Origin: GCA-002731945 sp036344135
GTDB taxonomy: Bacteria; Pseudomonadota; Alphaproteobacteria; MED-G09
Length of the DNA: 26,481 nt
NCBI GenBank assembly: GCA_036344135.1
Contig: JAYYUG010000105.1
Coordinates: forward strand, 1-26,481
Reading direction: 5' to 3'
Shown here: positions 16,035 through 24,419 of the stretch, piece by piece
How the letters are laid out: the number at the start of each line of letters is the position of its first letter
Position numbering within the stretch: the first letter of the stretch is position 1
The notes under the pieces: generated by a model
Databases searched by the model: none
What the model saw: only the letters and a program-made list of their open reading frames with translations
What the model was told of the DNA's origin: nothing
Program-made: the position numbers and the translations under genes

Positions 16035-17300
16035 TTAAAAGGCGGATTTTTCTTTCTCGATATCACCATAAATGTAAAGAGGAGCTGTCTTTCCTTCTAC
16101 AACATCTCCAGAAACAACTACCTCCGTAACTCCCGAAATACTTGGTATTTCAAACATTGTATCAAGAAGGATGCTCTCAATTACGGATCTTAGCCCTCTA
16201 GCACCAGTAGAGTATGACATTGTCTTTTTTGCTATAGCACTCAACGCATCATCAGAAAATTTCAATTCGACATCATCCATTCCGAACAACTTCTTATACT
16301 GTTTTACAAGAGCATTTTTTGGTTCTATTAATATCCGAACTAAAGATTCTTCATCCAAATCATCTAAAGATGCCCAGACAGGCAACCTTCCAACGAACTC
16401 TGGTATCAACCCAAATTTAAGTAAATCTTCAGGTTGTAAATCTTTGAGTATTAATCCAGTTTTTCGATCATCTTTGTCTCTTACTTCAGCTCCAAAACCC
16501 AAAGATCTCTGAGCTCCACGATCAGAAATAATTTTTTCTAGACCGTCAAAAGCGCCTCCACAAATAAATAATATATCTGTAGTATCAACTTGAAGAAATT
16601 CTTGTTGAGGATGCTTTCTTCCTCCCTGGGGCGGAACAGAAGCAATAGTTCCTTCCATAATCTTCAGTAACGCTTGCTGAACACCCTCACCAGATACATC
16701 TCTTGTAATAGATGGATTTTCCGATTTTCTGGTAATCTTATCAACTTCATCAATATAAACTATACCCCTTTGTGCTCTCTCTACATTATAGTCTGCAGCT
16801 TGAAGGAGTTTTAGTATTATATTTTCTACATCTTCTCCAACATAACCTGCTTCGGTTAAGGTGGTAGCATCGGCCATTGTAAAAGGGACATCTAGTATTC
16901 TTGCTAGGGTTTGAGCAAGCAATGTTTTACCACAACCGGTAGGCCCTAAGAGTATGATATTAGATTTAGCCAACTCAACATCATCATTCGAACTTTTGTC
17001 TTCCAATCTCTTATAATGATTGTGAACAGCGACAGACAAGACTCTCTTAGCGGTCTCTTGACCAATTACATAATCTTGCAAAACATCAAAAATTTCTTGG
17101 GGCAAGGGAACTAAGCTAGAAGATTTGGAATCGCTGAGTTTATTTTCTTCCTTAATAATATCCATGCACAATTCAACACACTCATCACATATGAAAACTG
17201 TTGGACCAGCAATTAATTTTTTGACTTCGTGTTGGCTCTTTCCACAAAAACTGCAGTACAAAGTATTTTTTGAATCACCGCTATCACTAATCTTACTCAT
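16035..17300 (-). CDS. clpX: ATP-dependent Clp protease ATP-binding subunit ClpX
   Basis: AAA+ unfoldase that selects substrates, unfolds them and feeds them to ClpP. 421 residues. The N-terminal zinc-binding domain has Cys16, Cys19, Cys38 and Cys41. Walker A is GPTGCGKT (119-126) and Walker B is VYIDEVDK (181-188); the pore loop GYVG at 152-155 is present. The ClpP-docking loop that is IGF in E. coli reads LGF here (in RSLGFGAEVR), a conservative change. AAGGAAT precedes the ATG at 17300, and the gene starts 12 bases after clpP, so the two are co-transcribed. Intact and of normal length. Confidence 0.98.
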   Translation of the reverse strand: MSKISDSGDSKNTLYCSFCGKSQHEVKKLIAGPTVFICDECVELCMDIIKEENKLSDSKSSSLVPLPQEIFDVLQDYVIGQETAKRVLSVAVHNHYKRLEDKSSNDDVELAKSNIILLGPTGCGKTLLAQTLARILDVPFTMADATTLTEAGYVGEDVENIILKLLQAADYNVERAQRGIVYIDEVDKITRKSENPSITRDVSGEGVQQALLKIMEGTIASVPPQGGRKHPQQEFLQVDTTDILFICGGAFDGLEKIISDRGAQRSLGFGAEVRDKDDRKTGLILKDLQPEDLLKFGLIPEFVGRLPVWASLDDLDEESLVRILIEPKNALVKQYKKLFGMDDVELKFSDDALSAIAKKTMSYSTGARGLRSVIESILLDTMFEIPSISGVTEVVVSGDVVEGKTAPLYIYGDIEKEKSAF

Positions 17301-17312
17301 GATTATTCCTTA

Positions 17313-17951
17313 TTAGCCTTCATTATCTTTACCTTCAACAACATCTCTATTCTCTACAACCTTATCAATTAGTCCGAAGTCCTTAGCCTCAATGGCAGTC
17401 ATAAAAGTGTCTCTGTCTAGCGCCTTTTCAATAGAACTTAGATCTTTGCCGGTATGAGTTACATATATTTCGTTTAATCTACCCCTTAAAGATAAAATTT
17501 CTTGGGCATGTCTTTCAATATCCGAAGCTTGCCCTTGAAAACCACCAGAAGGTTGATGAACCATAATTCTAGAATTGGGCAAAGATAATCTCTTATTTTT
17601 AGTTCCGGCAGAAAGAAGTAAACTTCCCATTGAAGCCGCTTGCCCAATACATAAGGTTGAAATCTCAGGCTTAATATATTGCATAGTATCATAAATAGCT
17701 AAACCCGAAGAAACAGTACCACCAGGAGAATTTATATACATTGAAATCTCTTTTTTTGGATTTTCTGCTTCTAGATATAGCAATTGAGCTGTAATAACGC
17801 TTGCCATAAAATCTTCAATAGGACCTGTAACAAACACTATTCTTTCCTTCAATAACCTGGAATAAATATCGAAAGCTCTCTCTCCTTTATTAGTTTGCTC
17901 TACAACCATAGGAATTAGATTAGCTTCTGTATGTCTAATTTTATCTATCAT
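17313..17951 (-). CDS. clpP: ATP-dependent Clp protease proteolytic subunit ClpP
   Basis: Serine peptidase that forms the tetradecameric chamber of ClpXP. 212 residues. The catalytic triad is Ser107 (GQAASMGS), His132 (MVHQPSGG) and Asp181 (LDRDTFM). The SPGGTVSSGLAIYDTMQYI block is typical. The N-terminal 10-14 residues are likely removed by self-processing, as in other ClpP proteins. A heat-shock-like promoter ends 20 bases before the ATG at 17951, giving a very short leader. It forms one unit with clpX. Confidence 0.98.
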   Translation of the reverse strand: MIDKIRHTEANLIPMVVEQTNKGERAFDIYSRLLKERIVFVTGPIEDFMASVITAQLLYLEAENPKKEISMYINSPGGTVSSGLAIYDTMQYIKPEISTLCIGQAASMGSLLLSAGTKNKRLSLPNSRIMVHQPSGGFQGQASDIERHAQEILSLRGRLNEIYVTHTGKDLSSIEKALDRDTFMTAIEAKDFGLIDKVVENRDVVEGKDNEG

Positions 17952-17970
17952 TTTCTAACCTGTCTGTTTC

Positions 17971-18001
17971 ATATATGGGTTAATTCTATTAATATGCCAA
18001 G
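17971..18001 (-). promoter_or_regulatory. Heat-shock (sigma-32)-like promoter for clpP-clpX
   Basis: On the minus strand CTTGGCA (18001-17995), a 15-base spacer and CCCATATAT (17979-17971), close to the sigma-32 pattern. The likely start lies only about 13 bases before the clpP ATG. A separate TATAAT (18013-18008) just upstream, with TTGTAT 15 bases before it, may be a vegetative promoter. The same layout appears before lon. Confidence 0.55.
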
Positions 18002-18075
18002 AGTTTTATTATAAAGAAAAGTGCATTAATACAATTTTATATATTTATTTCAATTACTTATAATAATATCTCTTA

Positions 18076-19476
18076 TCACTTTTTTTCTTTATTTTTATCA
18101 GGCTTTTTTATGTTTTTTTTAGTATTTGTCTTCTTTGGGATGTCTTTTTTCGTTTCAAATAAGTCTTCTCTAGTTATTTTTTTATCTTTTAAATTAACCT
18201 TACTAAGAACATAATCCACTACTTTGTCTTCATAGATAGGAGCAGTAAGGCTTCTCATGGCCTCTGCATTGTTTTGGTAATACTTAATAATCTCGTTTTC
18301 TTGACCAGGATACCTTTGCATTTCTTTCTGAAGAGCAATATTGATATCATTATTATCTAATTCAATTTTATTTAATCTTCCTATCTCCGCTACAAGCAAC
18401 CCTATTGAAATTCTTTTTTCTGCAATCTCCTTGTAATTCTTTTTTATTTGACTTTCCTTCAGCTCTAAATCATTTAATGTTTTTTTTTGTTCTTCTAGTT
18501 GATGTTCTAGTTGATGCCACATTTGATCATACTCTTGATCAACAAGGGAGTTTGGTAATTCAAAATTATGATTTTTCTCAAGATAATCAAACAAACCATC
18601 TTTTAGTCGAATTCTTGAAGCTTGATCAAAATCCTTCTTAATTTGATCACTAAGGGCATTTTTTAGTGTATCTAGGCTTTCTTGGCCGAGTTTCTTAGCT
18701 AAATTGTCATCAACTATAGCCTTTTTGGGTTCGTAAATACCATTAACTTCTACCTCAAAAATAGCATCTTTATTCTCCAAATCTTTATTTTGATAGTTCT
18801 CGGGGAACTTTACTTTTATATTTTTTTTATCTCCCTCAGAAGCACCAAGTAACTGTTCCTCAAAATTTCCAATAAATGTTTTCGATCCCAAAATAATATC
18901 GGCTTTATCTGCTGTGCCCCCTTCAAAATTTTCACCATCTATTGAGCCTACGTAATTAATATTAAGTCTATCCCACTCCTTAGCCACTCTTTTCTTTTTT
19001 GGTTTCGTGTAATCTGGATTTTGCTCTGATATATATGCCAAAGCATCATCAATATCTTTTTTCTGAGGTTCTGCTACTGGATTTTCTAATTTTATTTTCT
19101 TGAAATCTATAATTTCTATATCTGGCAAGACCTCGCATGACATAGTATATTCGACGTCTTCCTCACTATTGATAATTTTTTCCATCTCCTCATTCATATT
19201 TATTTGAGGAGAGACTGCTGCTCTTAAACCTCTTTCCTCAAGAACAACTTTAGATGTTTCAGCAATCTTTTCTTCTATGACCTCAACTGTTACATCTTTT
19301 CCATACATCTTTTCTACATGACTAATTGGAACTTTTCCGGGTCTAAATCCTGAAATCTTAGACTTTGAAGCAATTTCCTTTAATTTTGTTTCACGTAAGG
19401 AACTTATTTCTTTAAATTCAATTTGAATTTTAAATTCCCTTTTTAGACCTTTAGTTTTTTTTTCTTTAACTTTCAT
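18076..19476 (-). CDS. tig: Trigger factor (ribosome-bound chaperone)
   Basis: Chaperone and peptidyl-prolyl isomerase that docks at the ribosome exit tunnel. 466 residues from the ATG at 19476. The N-terminal ribosome-binding signature is GFRPGKVPISHVEKMYG. The FKBP-like domain includes WDRLNINYVGSIDGENFEGG and FIGNFEEQLLGASEGD. The C-terminal helical arm follows and ends in a Lys-rich tail of about 25 residues. The frame stays open upstream into tRNA-Leu, but the extra 20 residues are only the tRNA read as protein. The start at 19476 has an AGAGAG site and lies 18 bases after the tRNA 3' end. It precedes clpP and clpX as in most proteobacteria. Confidence 0.96.
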   Translation of the reverse strand: MKVKEKKTKGLKREFKIQIEFKEISSLRETKLKEIASKSKISGFRPGKVPISHVEKMYGKDVTVEVIEEKIAETSKVVLEERGLRAAVSPQINMNEEMEKIINSEEDVEYTMSCEVLPDIEIIDFKKIKLENPVAEPQKKDIDDALAYISEQNPDYTKPKKKRVAKEWDRLNINYVGSIDGENFEGGTADKADIILGSKTFIGNFEEQLLGASEGDKKNIKVKFPENYQNKDLENKDAIFEVEVNGIYEPKKAIVDDNLAKKLGQESLDTLKNALSDQIKKDFDQASRIRLKDGLFDYLEKNHNFELPNSLVDQEYDQMWHQLEHQLEEQKKTLNDLELKESQIKKNYKEIAEKRISIGLLVAEIGRLNKIELDNNDINIALQKEMQRYPGQENEIIKYYQNNAEAMRSLTAPIYEDKVVDYVLSKVNLKDKKITREDLFETKKDIPKKTNTKKNIKKPDKNKEKK

Positions 19477-19494
19477 AAATATCTCTCTTAAATT

Positions 19495-19579
19495 TGGTGC
19501 GGGCGGAGGGAGTCGAACCCCCACGCCTTGCGGCACAGGTACCTAAAACCTGCGTGTCTACCAGTTCCACCACGCCCGC
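19495..19579 (-). tRNA. tRNA-Leu (TAG)
   Basis: An 85-base class II tRNA with a variable arm and encoded CCA. Acceptor GCGGGCG pairs with CGCCCGC; the anticodon stem CAGGT/ACCTG holds loop TTTAGGT, giving anticodon TAG (Leu). tRNA-Leu just ahead of tig is a known arrangement in alphaproteobacteria. The trigger factor gene begins 18 bases after its 3' end. Confidence 0.97.
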
Positions 19580-19647
19580 AAAAAATACAATCTGTCTAAT
19601 AACAGTACATTGAAGGAATATCTAGATATAAACTTAATAAATATCCT

Positions 19648-21156
19648 TTATTTGGTGTAAATGCTCATCAGAATATCAGGAATATCATCTTTAATAATTG
19701 AAATCATATCTTCTGCAATTAAACCAGGTCCAGCAATTAACCCGATCGAACTATGAATCCATTGTGCTGCACATGCAGCTTTAAAGCTTTTCATACCCTG
19801 AGCTATCAGACCTCCACAAATTCCAGATAAAACATCTCCTGAACCTGCTGTCGCAAGAAAAGGTGAAGTTTTGTCAGAAATAACTACCTCTCCATCAGGT
19901 GATACAATAACTGTATCGTTACCTTTTAGGATTACAGTAGATTTACTTTTTATAGCAGCTGACTTTGTTCTTTCTATCTTTGAACCTTTAAGATTACCAA
20001 ATATTTTATTAAATTCGCCTTCATGAGGAGTTATTATCACATCAGCTTTTGAGCATTCTAATGCCTTTATAAAATCTTCGGACTCTTCTGCAAAAGAACT
20101 TATTGCATCTGCATCAAGGACTAATGAAATTTTATAATTTAGAGCTTTTATAGTTAACTCTTTAGTATATTTATTTATCCCACATCCAGGTCCAATAATT
20201 AGAGTATTAATTTTCTTTTGATCTAAAAAATTAAAAAATTCTTTAGAATTATTGATTTCTTTAATCATTACCGAAGTAAGATGAGTCGCATTAACGTTTA
20301 GAGCTTCGCGACTTGAAGATAATGTTACCGCACCTGCTCCTATTCTCAAGGCGGAAATCGCAGCTAATCTTGCGGCGCCAGTTGAGGATTCTGGGCCAGA
20401 TTGAACCAGAACGTGACCCCTTTTATACTTATGATCGTCTTCTGTTGGCCACTTGAAGTCAGAAATCCAATAATCGGGAGAATTGAGATGAAACATATAT
20501 CTATTTTCAATTTTAGAAGTAACACTAATTGGTACACCTATATCGACTACATGAACGTTTCCTACATATTTCTTAGCTGGCAATAAATAATGACATAACT
20601 TCGGATATACAAAGGCGATAGTATGATCGGCCTTTATAGCCTCTGGCATTAACAATCCGGTGTCAGTATCAACACCGCTTGGAATATCTAAAGATACAAT
20701 TAGTTTAGATTCTTCGTTAATTTCTCTAAAAACTTTAACATAATTCTTATTGACTGGGCGGTTAATTCCAACACCAAAAATGGCGTCAACGACTACATCG
20801 GCTTCGCTAAAAGATATCTCCCCAATATTTTCTAGCTCTGCATCTAAATCTTTAAACTTTTGCATAACAACATTGTTTAATTCATTTTCTGAATTTAGAG
20901 AAAGAATCCTTATTGAAATTCCCTCTTCCTTAAGATACTTAGCTACTACAAAACCGTCACCGCCATTATTTCCAGGGCCACATACGACATAAATTTTCTT
21001 ATTAAAATTTTTAATTTTAGGAACTATCTCGTTGATAATTATTTTGGCTGATCTTTTTCCAGCAGTTTCCATTAAATCTGAAAGGGAGGCTCCTTTATCA
21101 ATAGCCATTTTATCAATTAGATGCGCAGTTTCTTTATTTAGTAATAACTTTTTCAT
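19648..21156 (-). CDS. nnr: Bifunctional NAD(P)H-hydrate epimerase / ADP-dependent dehydratase
   Basis: Repairs damaged hydrated NADH and NADPH (NADHX, NADPHX). 502 residues with two domains. The N-terminal YjeF epimerase domain (about 1-215) has CGPGNNGGDG at 59-68, DAIFGVG at 124-130 and DIPSGVD at 157-163. The C-terminal ribokinase-like dehydratase domain (about 230-502) has ITPHEGEFNKIFG and the catalytic GSGD at 438-441 with Asp441. Both active-site regions look intact. The ATG at 21156 overlaps the stop of the SixA-like gene by four bases (ATGA), so the two are translated together. No terminator is evident before tRNA-Leu 68 bases downstream. Confidence 0.95.
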   Translation of the reverse strand: MKKLLLNKETAHLIDKMAIDKGASLSDLMETAGKRSAKIIINEIVPKIKNFNKKIYVVCGPGNNGGDGFVVAKYLKEEGISIRILSLNSENELNNVVMQKFKDLDAELENIGEISFSEADVVVDAIFGVGINRPVNKNYVKVFREINEESKLIVSLDIPSGVDTDTGLLMPEAIKADHTIAFVYPKLCHYLLPAKKYVGNVHVVDIGVPISVTSKIENRYMFHLNSPDYWISDFKWPTEDDHKYKRGHVLVQSGPESSTGAARLAAISALRIGAGAVTLSSSREALNVNATHLTSVMIKEINNSKEFFNFLDQKKINTLIIGPGCGINKYTKELTIKALNYKISLVLDADAISSFAEESEDFIKALECSKADVIITPHEGEFNKIFGNLKGSKIERTKSAAIKSKSTVILKGNDTVIVSPDGEVVISDKTSPFLATAGSGDVLSGICGGLIAQGMKSFKAACAAQWIHSSIGLIAGPGLIAEDMISIIKDDIPDILMSIYTK

Positions 21157-21734
21157 ATGTTAACTTTTGATAGATTCTCCTCACCTAAAGATGAGATACT
21201 AATCTTACCTTTGTTTATCTCTAATTCAGTAATTGAACAGTTGGCAGGATTAAAATTAACAACTTTGTTGCTATTTAATGCCCAACCAATAACCGAATTG
21301 ATGACAACATAGTGACTAAATATGATGCTATCTCCTTTTAATTTTAATAAGGATCTAATGACATCTTCCCTCCAACTACTATAACTAATGCATGAAGATG
21401 CTGAAACAGGATCGTTTTCCAATTCTTCCCAAGTTAAAGGTAGTACTCTTTTTAACCATATCACCCTTTTATTTAAATCAGAAATAGGGGACGGCAATTC
21501 TGCAAATGTATTATCAATGTTAATATTAACATCTAATTTGGCTAAGGATATGCTAGCAGTCTCCAAACACCTTTTTAGTGGGCTTGAAATAACGGCCTCT
21601 CCACCTGTTATCATTTTAATCATTTTCTTAGAGAGCTTCTTTGATTGGTGTATTCCTGTTTCACTTAATCCTGGATCCATTGAAGTCCAGCCATCCTCAG
21701 CCTTACCATGTCTAATTAAGAAAACCTTACTCAT
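21153..21734 (-). CDS. SixA-like histidine phosphatase
   Basis: Histidine phosphatase superfamily (branch 1), 193 residues. The phospho-acceptor is His9 in the IRHGKAED motif. Arg55 (SSPLKRCLET), Glu79 and His141 (FSHYVVINS) complete the usual active-site set. The short size and the first 60 residues resemble SixA, the phosphohistidine phosphatase acting on phosphotransferase-type proteins, but phosphoglycerate mutase-like small-molecule phosphatases look similar, so the substrate is open. It overlaps the thiolase-like gene upstream and nnr downstream by four bases each, the tightest coupling outside the nuo operon. Confidence 0.85.
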   Translation of the reverse strand: MSKVFLIRHGKAEDGWTSMDPGLSETGIHQSKKLSKKMIKMITGGEAVISSPLKRCLETASISLAKLDVNINIDNTFAELPSPISDLNKRVIWLKRVLPLTWEELENDPVSASSCISYSSWREDVIRSLLKLKGDSIIFSHYVVINSVIGWALNSNKVVNFNPANCSITELEINKGKISISSLGEENLSKVNI

Positions 21735-23266
21735 GAATCCAGGGAAACTATACTTAAACCCTTATCATCCTGAGTAACTGAACAATCTCTATTTAAGCAT
21801 TCCTCTTTCATCATAATACTTAAATCATTATCATCTCGGGCAATAGCTATAAATCTTTTATTATTTTCTTTTAAACGCCCTATAACTATACCCATTTGCG
21901 GACCATCTTTACCATTAGCTACTGTATAAGTCTCAATCAAAGCCTTCCCTTTTGGATTTTCATCAACCTCTGGTATTTCCATATTATCTATTTCTTTTTG
22001 ATATTTTTCTGGATCTTCACGTTCCCACAATCCTTCAAACGGCTCACAAGAATATAGACCAATTCCATGTTTAGTAGCATACCAACCATTCGAAGTGCAA
22101 AGGCCTTTGGAACCCTGATTTTTTCTTAATTCATTCATCATCGTTGCTACAGAGTGCATTACATAATTATTACCTGCCCCGCCAAAATAAGGTAAACCTC
22201 CGGTAACTGTAAGATTAACATCTCGGTTCGGATTAATATTTAATGCTTCTCTTCCTAGTTCAACCATACTCGGAAAACAAGAATAGAGATCAAAATATTC
22301 AATTTCATCTATATTCCAATTGGCCATACTTAAAGCTTTTTTCCCCATTAATCTAATAGCCTTAGATGAATGTAATTCTGGTCTTTCAGTTACATTCCAA
22401 ACCTCATTAATATCAGCACACCCATGTAAATAAACCCTTTTTTCTTTGGGAACCCCTAATTCGTTCGCCTTACCTTCACTTATCATGACTATTGAGGCGG
22501 CCTGATCAACCTCCATAATAGCATTCATGTATTTAGTGTAAGGAAAGCCTATAAATCTATTGGCTTTTGTAGCTTCTGATATCTCTTTTGATGATCTGTA
22601 TGTTGGAAACCATGCATTGGGATGTCCTTTAGCAACTTTAGTAAAGGGCTCCATTAAATCTCCGAGATATTGTAGATGTCTTTCAATTGAATGCCCTTTT
22701 TCACCTCTTATCGCATTTTCAAAAAGAGGGTAAACATTTACTGGCAAAAGAATGCCATGTTTCAATTCGTTTTCTGTTCCCCCAAGTTTCTCATAACCTA
22801 AATCTATCCTGTTACCCCCAGGGTCCTCTCCCCAACCAGTTTTTAGTTCCATTCTTGAAGCTTTTCGCATTGTAGAAAAACATTCAGCTCCTGAAAGTAA
22901 AACAACATCTAATTCTCCTTTAGTGATTTTTTCTGCTGCAATATTAATTAAATACTGCGGGGTATTACCACCAGTTGGTCCATAAAATGTTTTAGCTTCC
23001 TTAATATTTAAACGATCAGCAAGTGATTTAGGGGGATTTTTATAAATACTAAACGGAGGTCTCCTACCAGCTCCCGAATCAAATACAAACCGGACGGTAA
23101 CTATAGAATCTATGTGTGATGAAAGATCAGAAATAGTGGTATCTTCTAAAGCTATTTCAGAAGCATCTTTCATTAATTCTATAGGCTCTTTAGCCTCCAT
23201 TGGATTATTGATTTTCTGTGTAACTTGCCCGCACCCTACTAGAACAGGCGTTTTAGATTCTATCAT
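21731..23266 (-). CDS. Thiolase-like protein (type 1, with added C-terminal domain)
   Basis: 511 residues from the ATG at 23266. The first two-thirds has the thiolase fold: PVLVGCGQV at the start, VDQAASIVM and the EYFDLYSCFPSM block. The two catalytic positions are not canonical: the nucleophile Cys region reads GPTGGNTPQ (97-104), and the GHP His region reads TGGLPYFGGAGNNYVMH (355-371). This matches the SCP2-thiolase-like (TLP1) group, which carries an added C-terminal domain, here about residues 425-511. The role is not settled; acyl-CoA binding or lipid transfer is possible. The start is chosen over the ATG at 23281 because GAGG lies nine bases before the second ATG. It leads a tight three-gene unit with the SixA-like gene and nnr. 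Confidence 0.82.
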   Translation of the reverse strand: MIESKTPVLVGCGQVTQKINNPMEAKEPIELMKDASEIALEDTTISDLSSHIDSIVTVRFVFDSGAGRRPPFSIYKNPPKSLADRLNIKEAKTFYGPTGGNTPQYLINIAAEKITKGELDVVLLSGAECFSTMRKASRMELKTGWGEDPGGNRIDLGYEKLGGTENELKHGILLPVNVYPLFENAIRGEKGHSIERHLQYLGDLMEPFTKVAKGHPNAWFPTYRSSKEISEATKANRFIGFPYTKYMNAIMEVDQAASIVMISEGKANELGVPKEKRVYLHGCADINEVWNVTERPELHSSKAIRLMGKKALSMANWNIDEIEYFDLYSCFPSMVELGREALNINPNRDVNLTVTGGLPYFGGAGNNYVMHSVATMMNELRKNQGSKGLCTSNGWYATKHGIGLYSCEPFEGLWEREDPEKYQKEIDNMEIPEVDENPKGKALIETYTVANGKDGPQMGIVIGRLKENNKRFIAIARDDNDLSIMMKEECLNRDCSVTQDDKGLSIVSLDS

Positions 23267-23338
23267 TTTCTGTAACCTCATGTATAATCAAATTCAATAA
23301 TAAGCTCATGTTGACAGACACAATATCAGTTGTAATGC

Positions 23339-24247
23339 CTATATATTATCCCAATCATGTTGTTTTATCCAATTTTCAAAATAGGTAGGTTTAATCTTTA
23401 GTTTCTTATAAAGATTACTCATATCCACAGCTAGAGGAGAGGGATCCTGCTCATTGTACCAACTATAAAAAGCAGCCATACCTCCATAAATTGAAACTTC
23501 TTCATATTCTTTCGATCCTGTAATTAATTTGCTCATTGAAGCTGCAAAATTTTCAGGTTTTAGGCTCGAAAAGTTTATTTCTCTTCCTAGAGCATTTGTA
23601 AACCTTTGAGCAACCTCATCACCCACCAGAATCTCTGGGCCTCCAATTAGGATTTTATCTTTTCTAAGATCATTAGAAGATAATGCTGCTACCATGAAAG
23701 CTGCTACGTCTTCAAGACATATCCATGATATTTTTAAATTGGGCTCACATGGGTAAGCAAAAATATTATGATTAACTATTGAAGGTTTCGACCAGAATCT
23801 TAATAAATTATCCATAAAAACTAAAGATCTTATTACCACATAATCCATACCACTCTTTTCTATTACCTTTTCAATCTGACGTCTTCCGTCATGGGCCTCT
23901 ATACCATTGTCCTTTGGGGCAACATAACAACTAGTATTAAATACTATTTTTCTTACCCCCATGTCTTTTGCAGCGGAAATTATATTTAGACCCCATTTTT
24001 TTGCAATACTCTTGTCGAAAACGAAAGGTAGATTCATGGCTATTGAATCAACACCTTTGGAAGCTTCTTTTAGAGTCTCAATGTCGAACAAGTCTGCTTG
24101 AATGGTTTCTATATTACTAGTGATTTCATTTTTATACTTTTCAGGATTACGTGTCGCAGCTCTTACATCATATCCTTTTCTAATCAAGGCGTTAATGAGT
24201 GGAATACCCTGGTCGCTACTTGCTCCATAGACTAAAACTCTATTCAT
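23339..24247 (-). CDS. NmrA-like NAD(P)-binding protein (atypical SDR)
   Basis: 302 residues. The N-terminal Rossmann motif VYGASSDQG (GxxxxxG type, residues 7-15) and the basic AATRNPEKY (34-42) suggest preference for NADP(H). The NmrA branch includes redox sensors and small reductases. No YxxxK catalytic pair is obvious. It reads like azoreductase/NmrA relatives named NAD(P)H-binding proteins. AAGGT lies seven bases before the ATG at 24247. The gene lies 72 bases ahead of the thiolase-like gene on the same strand, so it may be the first gene of that unit. Substrate unknown. Confidence 0.83.
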   Translation of the reverse strand: MNRVLVYGASSDQGIPLINALIRKGYDVRAATRNPEKYKNEITSNIETIQADLFDIETLKEASKGVDSIAMNLPFVFDKSIAKKWGLNIISAAKDMGVRKIVFNTSCYVAPKDNGIEAHDGRRQIEKVIEKSGMDYVVIRSLVFMDNLLRFWSKPSIVNHNIFAYPCEPNLKISWICLEDVAAFMVAALSSNDLRKDKILIGGPEILVGDEVAQRFTNALGREINFSSLKPENFAASMSKLITGSKEYEEVSIYGGMAAFYSWYNEQDPSPLAVDMSNLYKKLKIKPTYFENWIKQHDWDNI

Positions 24248-24345
24248 ATCTTTACCTTATTTCTAAAAATTATTAACTGCTAATTTTGTCCAAAGAAAAT
24301 AAATACTATTCTTACATTAAAAAATATTTTACACACTTTACATAC

Positions 24346-24373
24346 TTGTTTAGTGTTTGGATAGAGATATAAT
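24346..24373 (+). promoter_or_regulatory. Sigma-70 promoter for glnB
   Basis: TTGTTT (24346-24351), a 16-base spacer and a perfect TATAAT (24368-24373). Its start would fall near 24380. It abuts the sigma-54 element, so the two polymerases cannot bind together. Confidence 0.55.
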
Positions 24374-24374
24374 T

Positions 24375-24390
24375 TGGCACAAATTTTGCT
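24375..24390 (+). promoter_or_regulatory. Sigma-54 (RpoN) promoter for glnB-GSII
   Basis: TGGCAC-AAATT-TTGCT matches the -24/-12 consensus (TGGCAC-N5-TTGCW) at every defined position, including the invariant GG (24376-24377) and GC (24388-24389) with ten bases between. The expected start is about 24401, only about 20 bases before the glnB ATG. Such promoters need an activator, and in nitrogen control that is NtrC. No convincing NtrC site is seen upstream; a weak ACACT-N14-AGTGT (24333-24356) is the only candidate. Confidence 0.85.
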
Positions 24391-24419
24391 TATGTATTAA
24401 TAAAATCAGGAGGTCTTAA

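Noticed and set aside
19477..19536. A 20-residue N-terminal extension of trigger factor
   Set aside because: These codons are the tRNA-Leu 3' half and its trailer read as protein (a common false extension); the true start has its own ribosome-binding site at 19476.
23267..23281. An ATG five codons upstream for the thiolase-like gene
   Set aside because: The GAGG ribosome-binding site of the second ATG overlaps it, and the extra residues are not part of the family N-terminus.
24333..24356. ACACT-N14-AGTGT as an NtrC-binding site
   Set aside because: It does not match the NtrC consensus well and overlaps the sigma-70 -35 box; kept only as a weak candidate in the sigma-54 entry.
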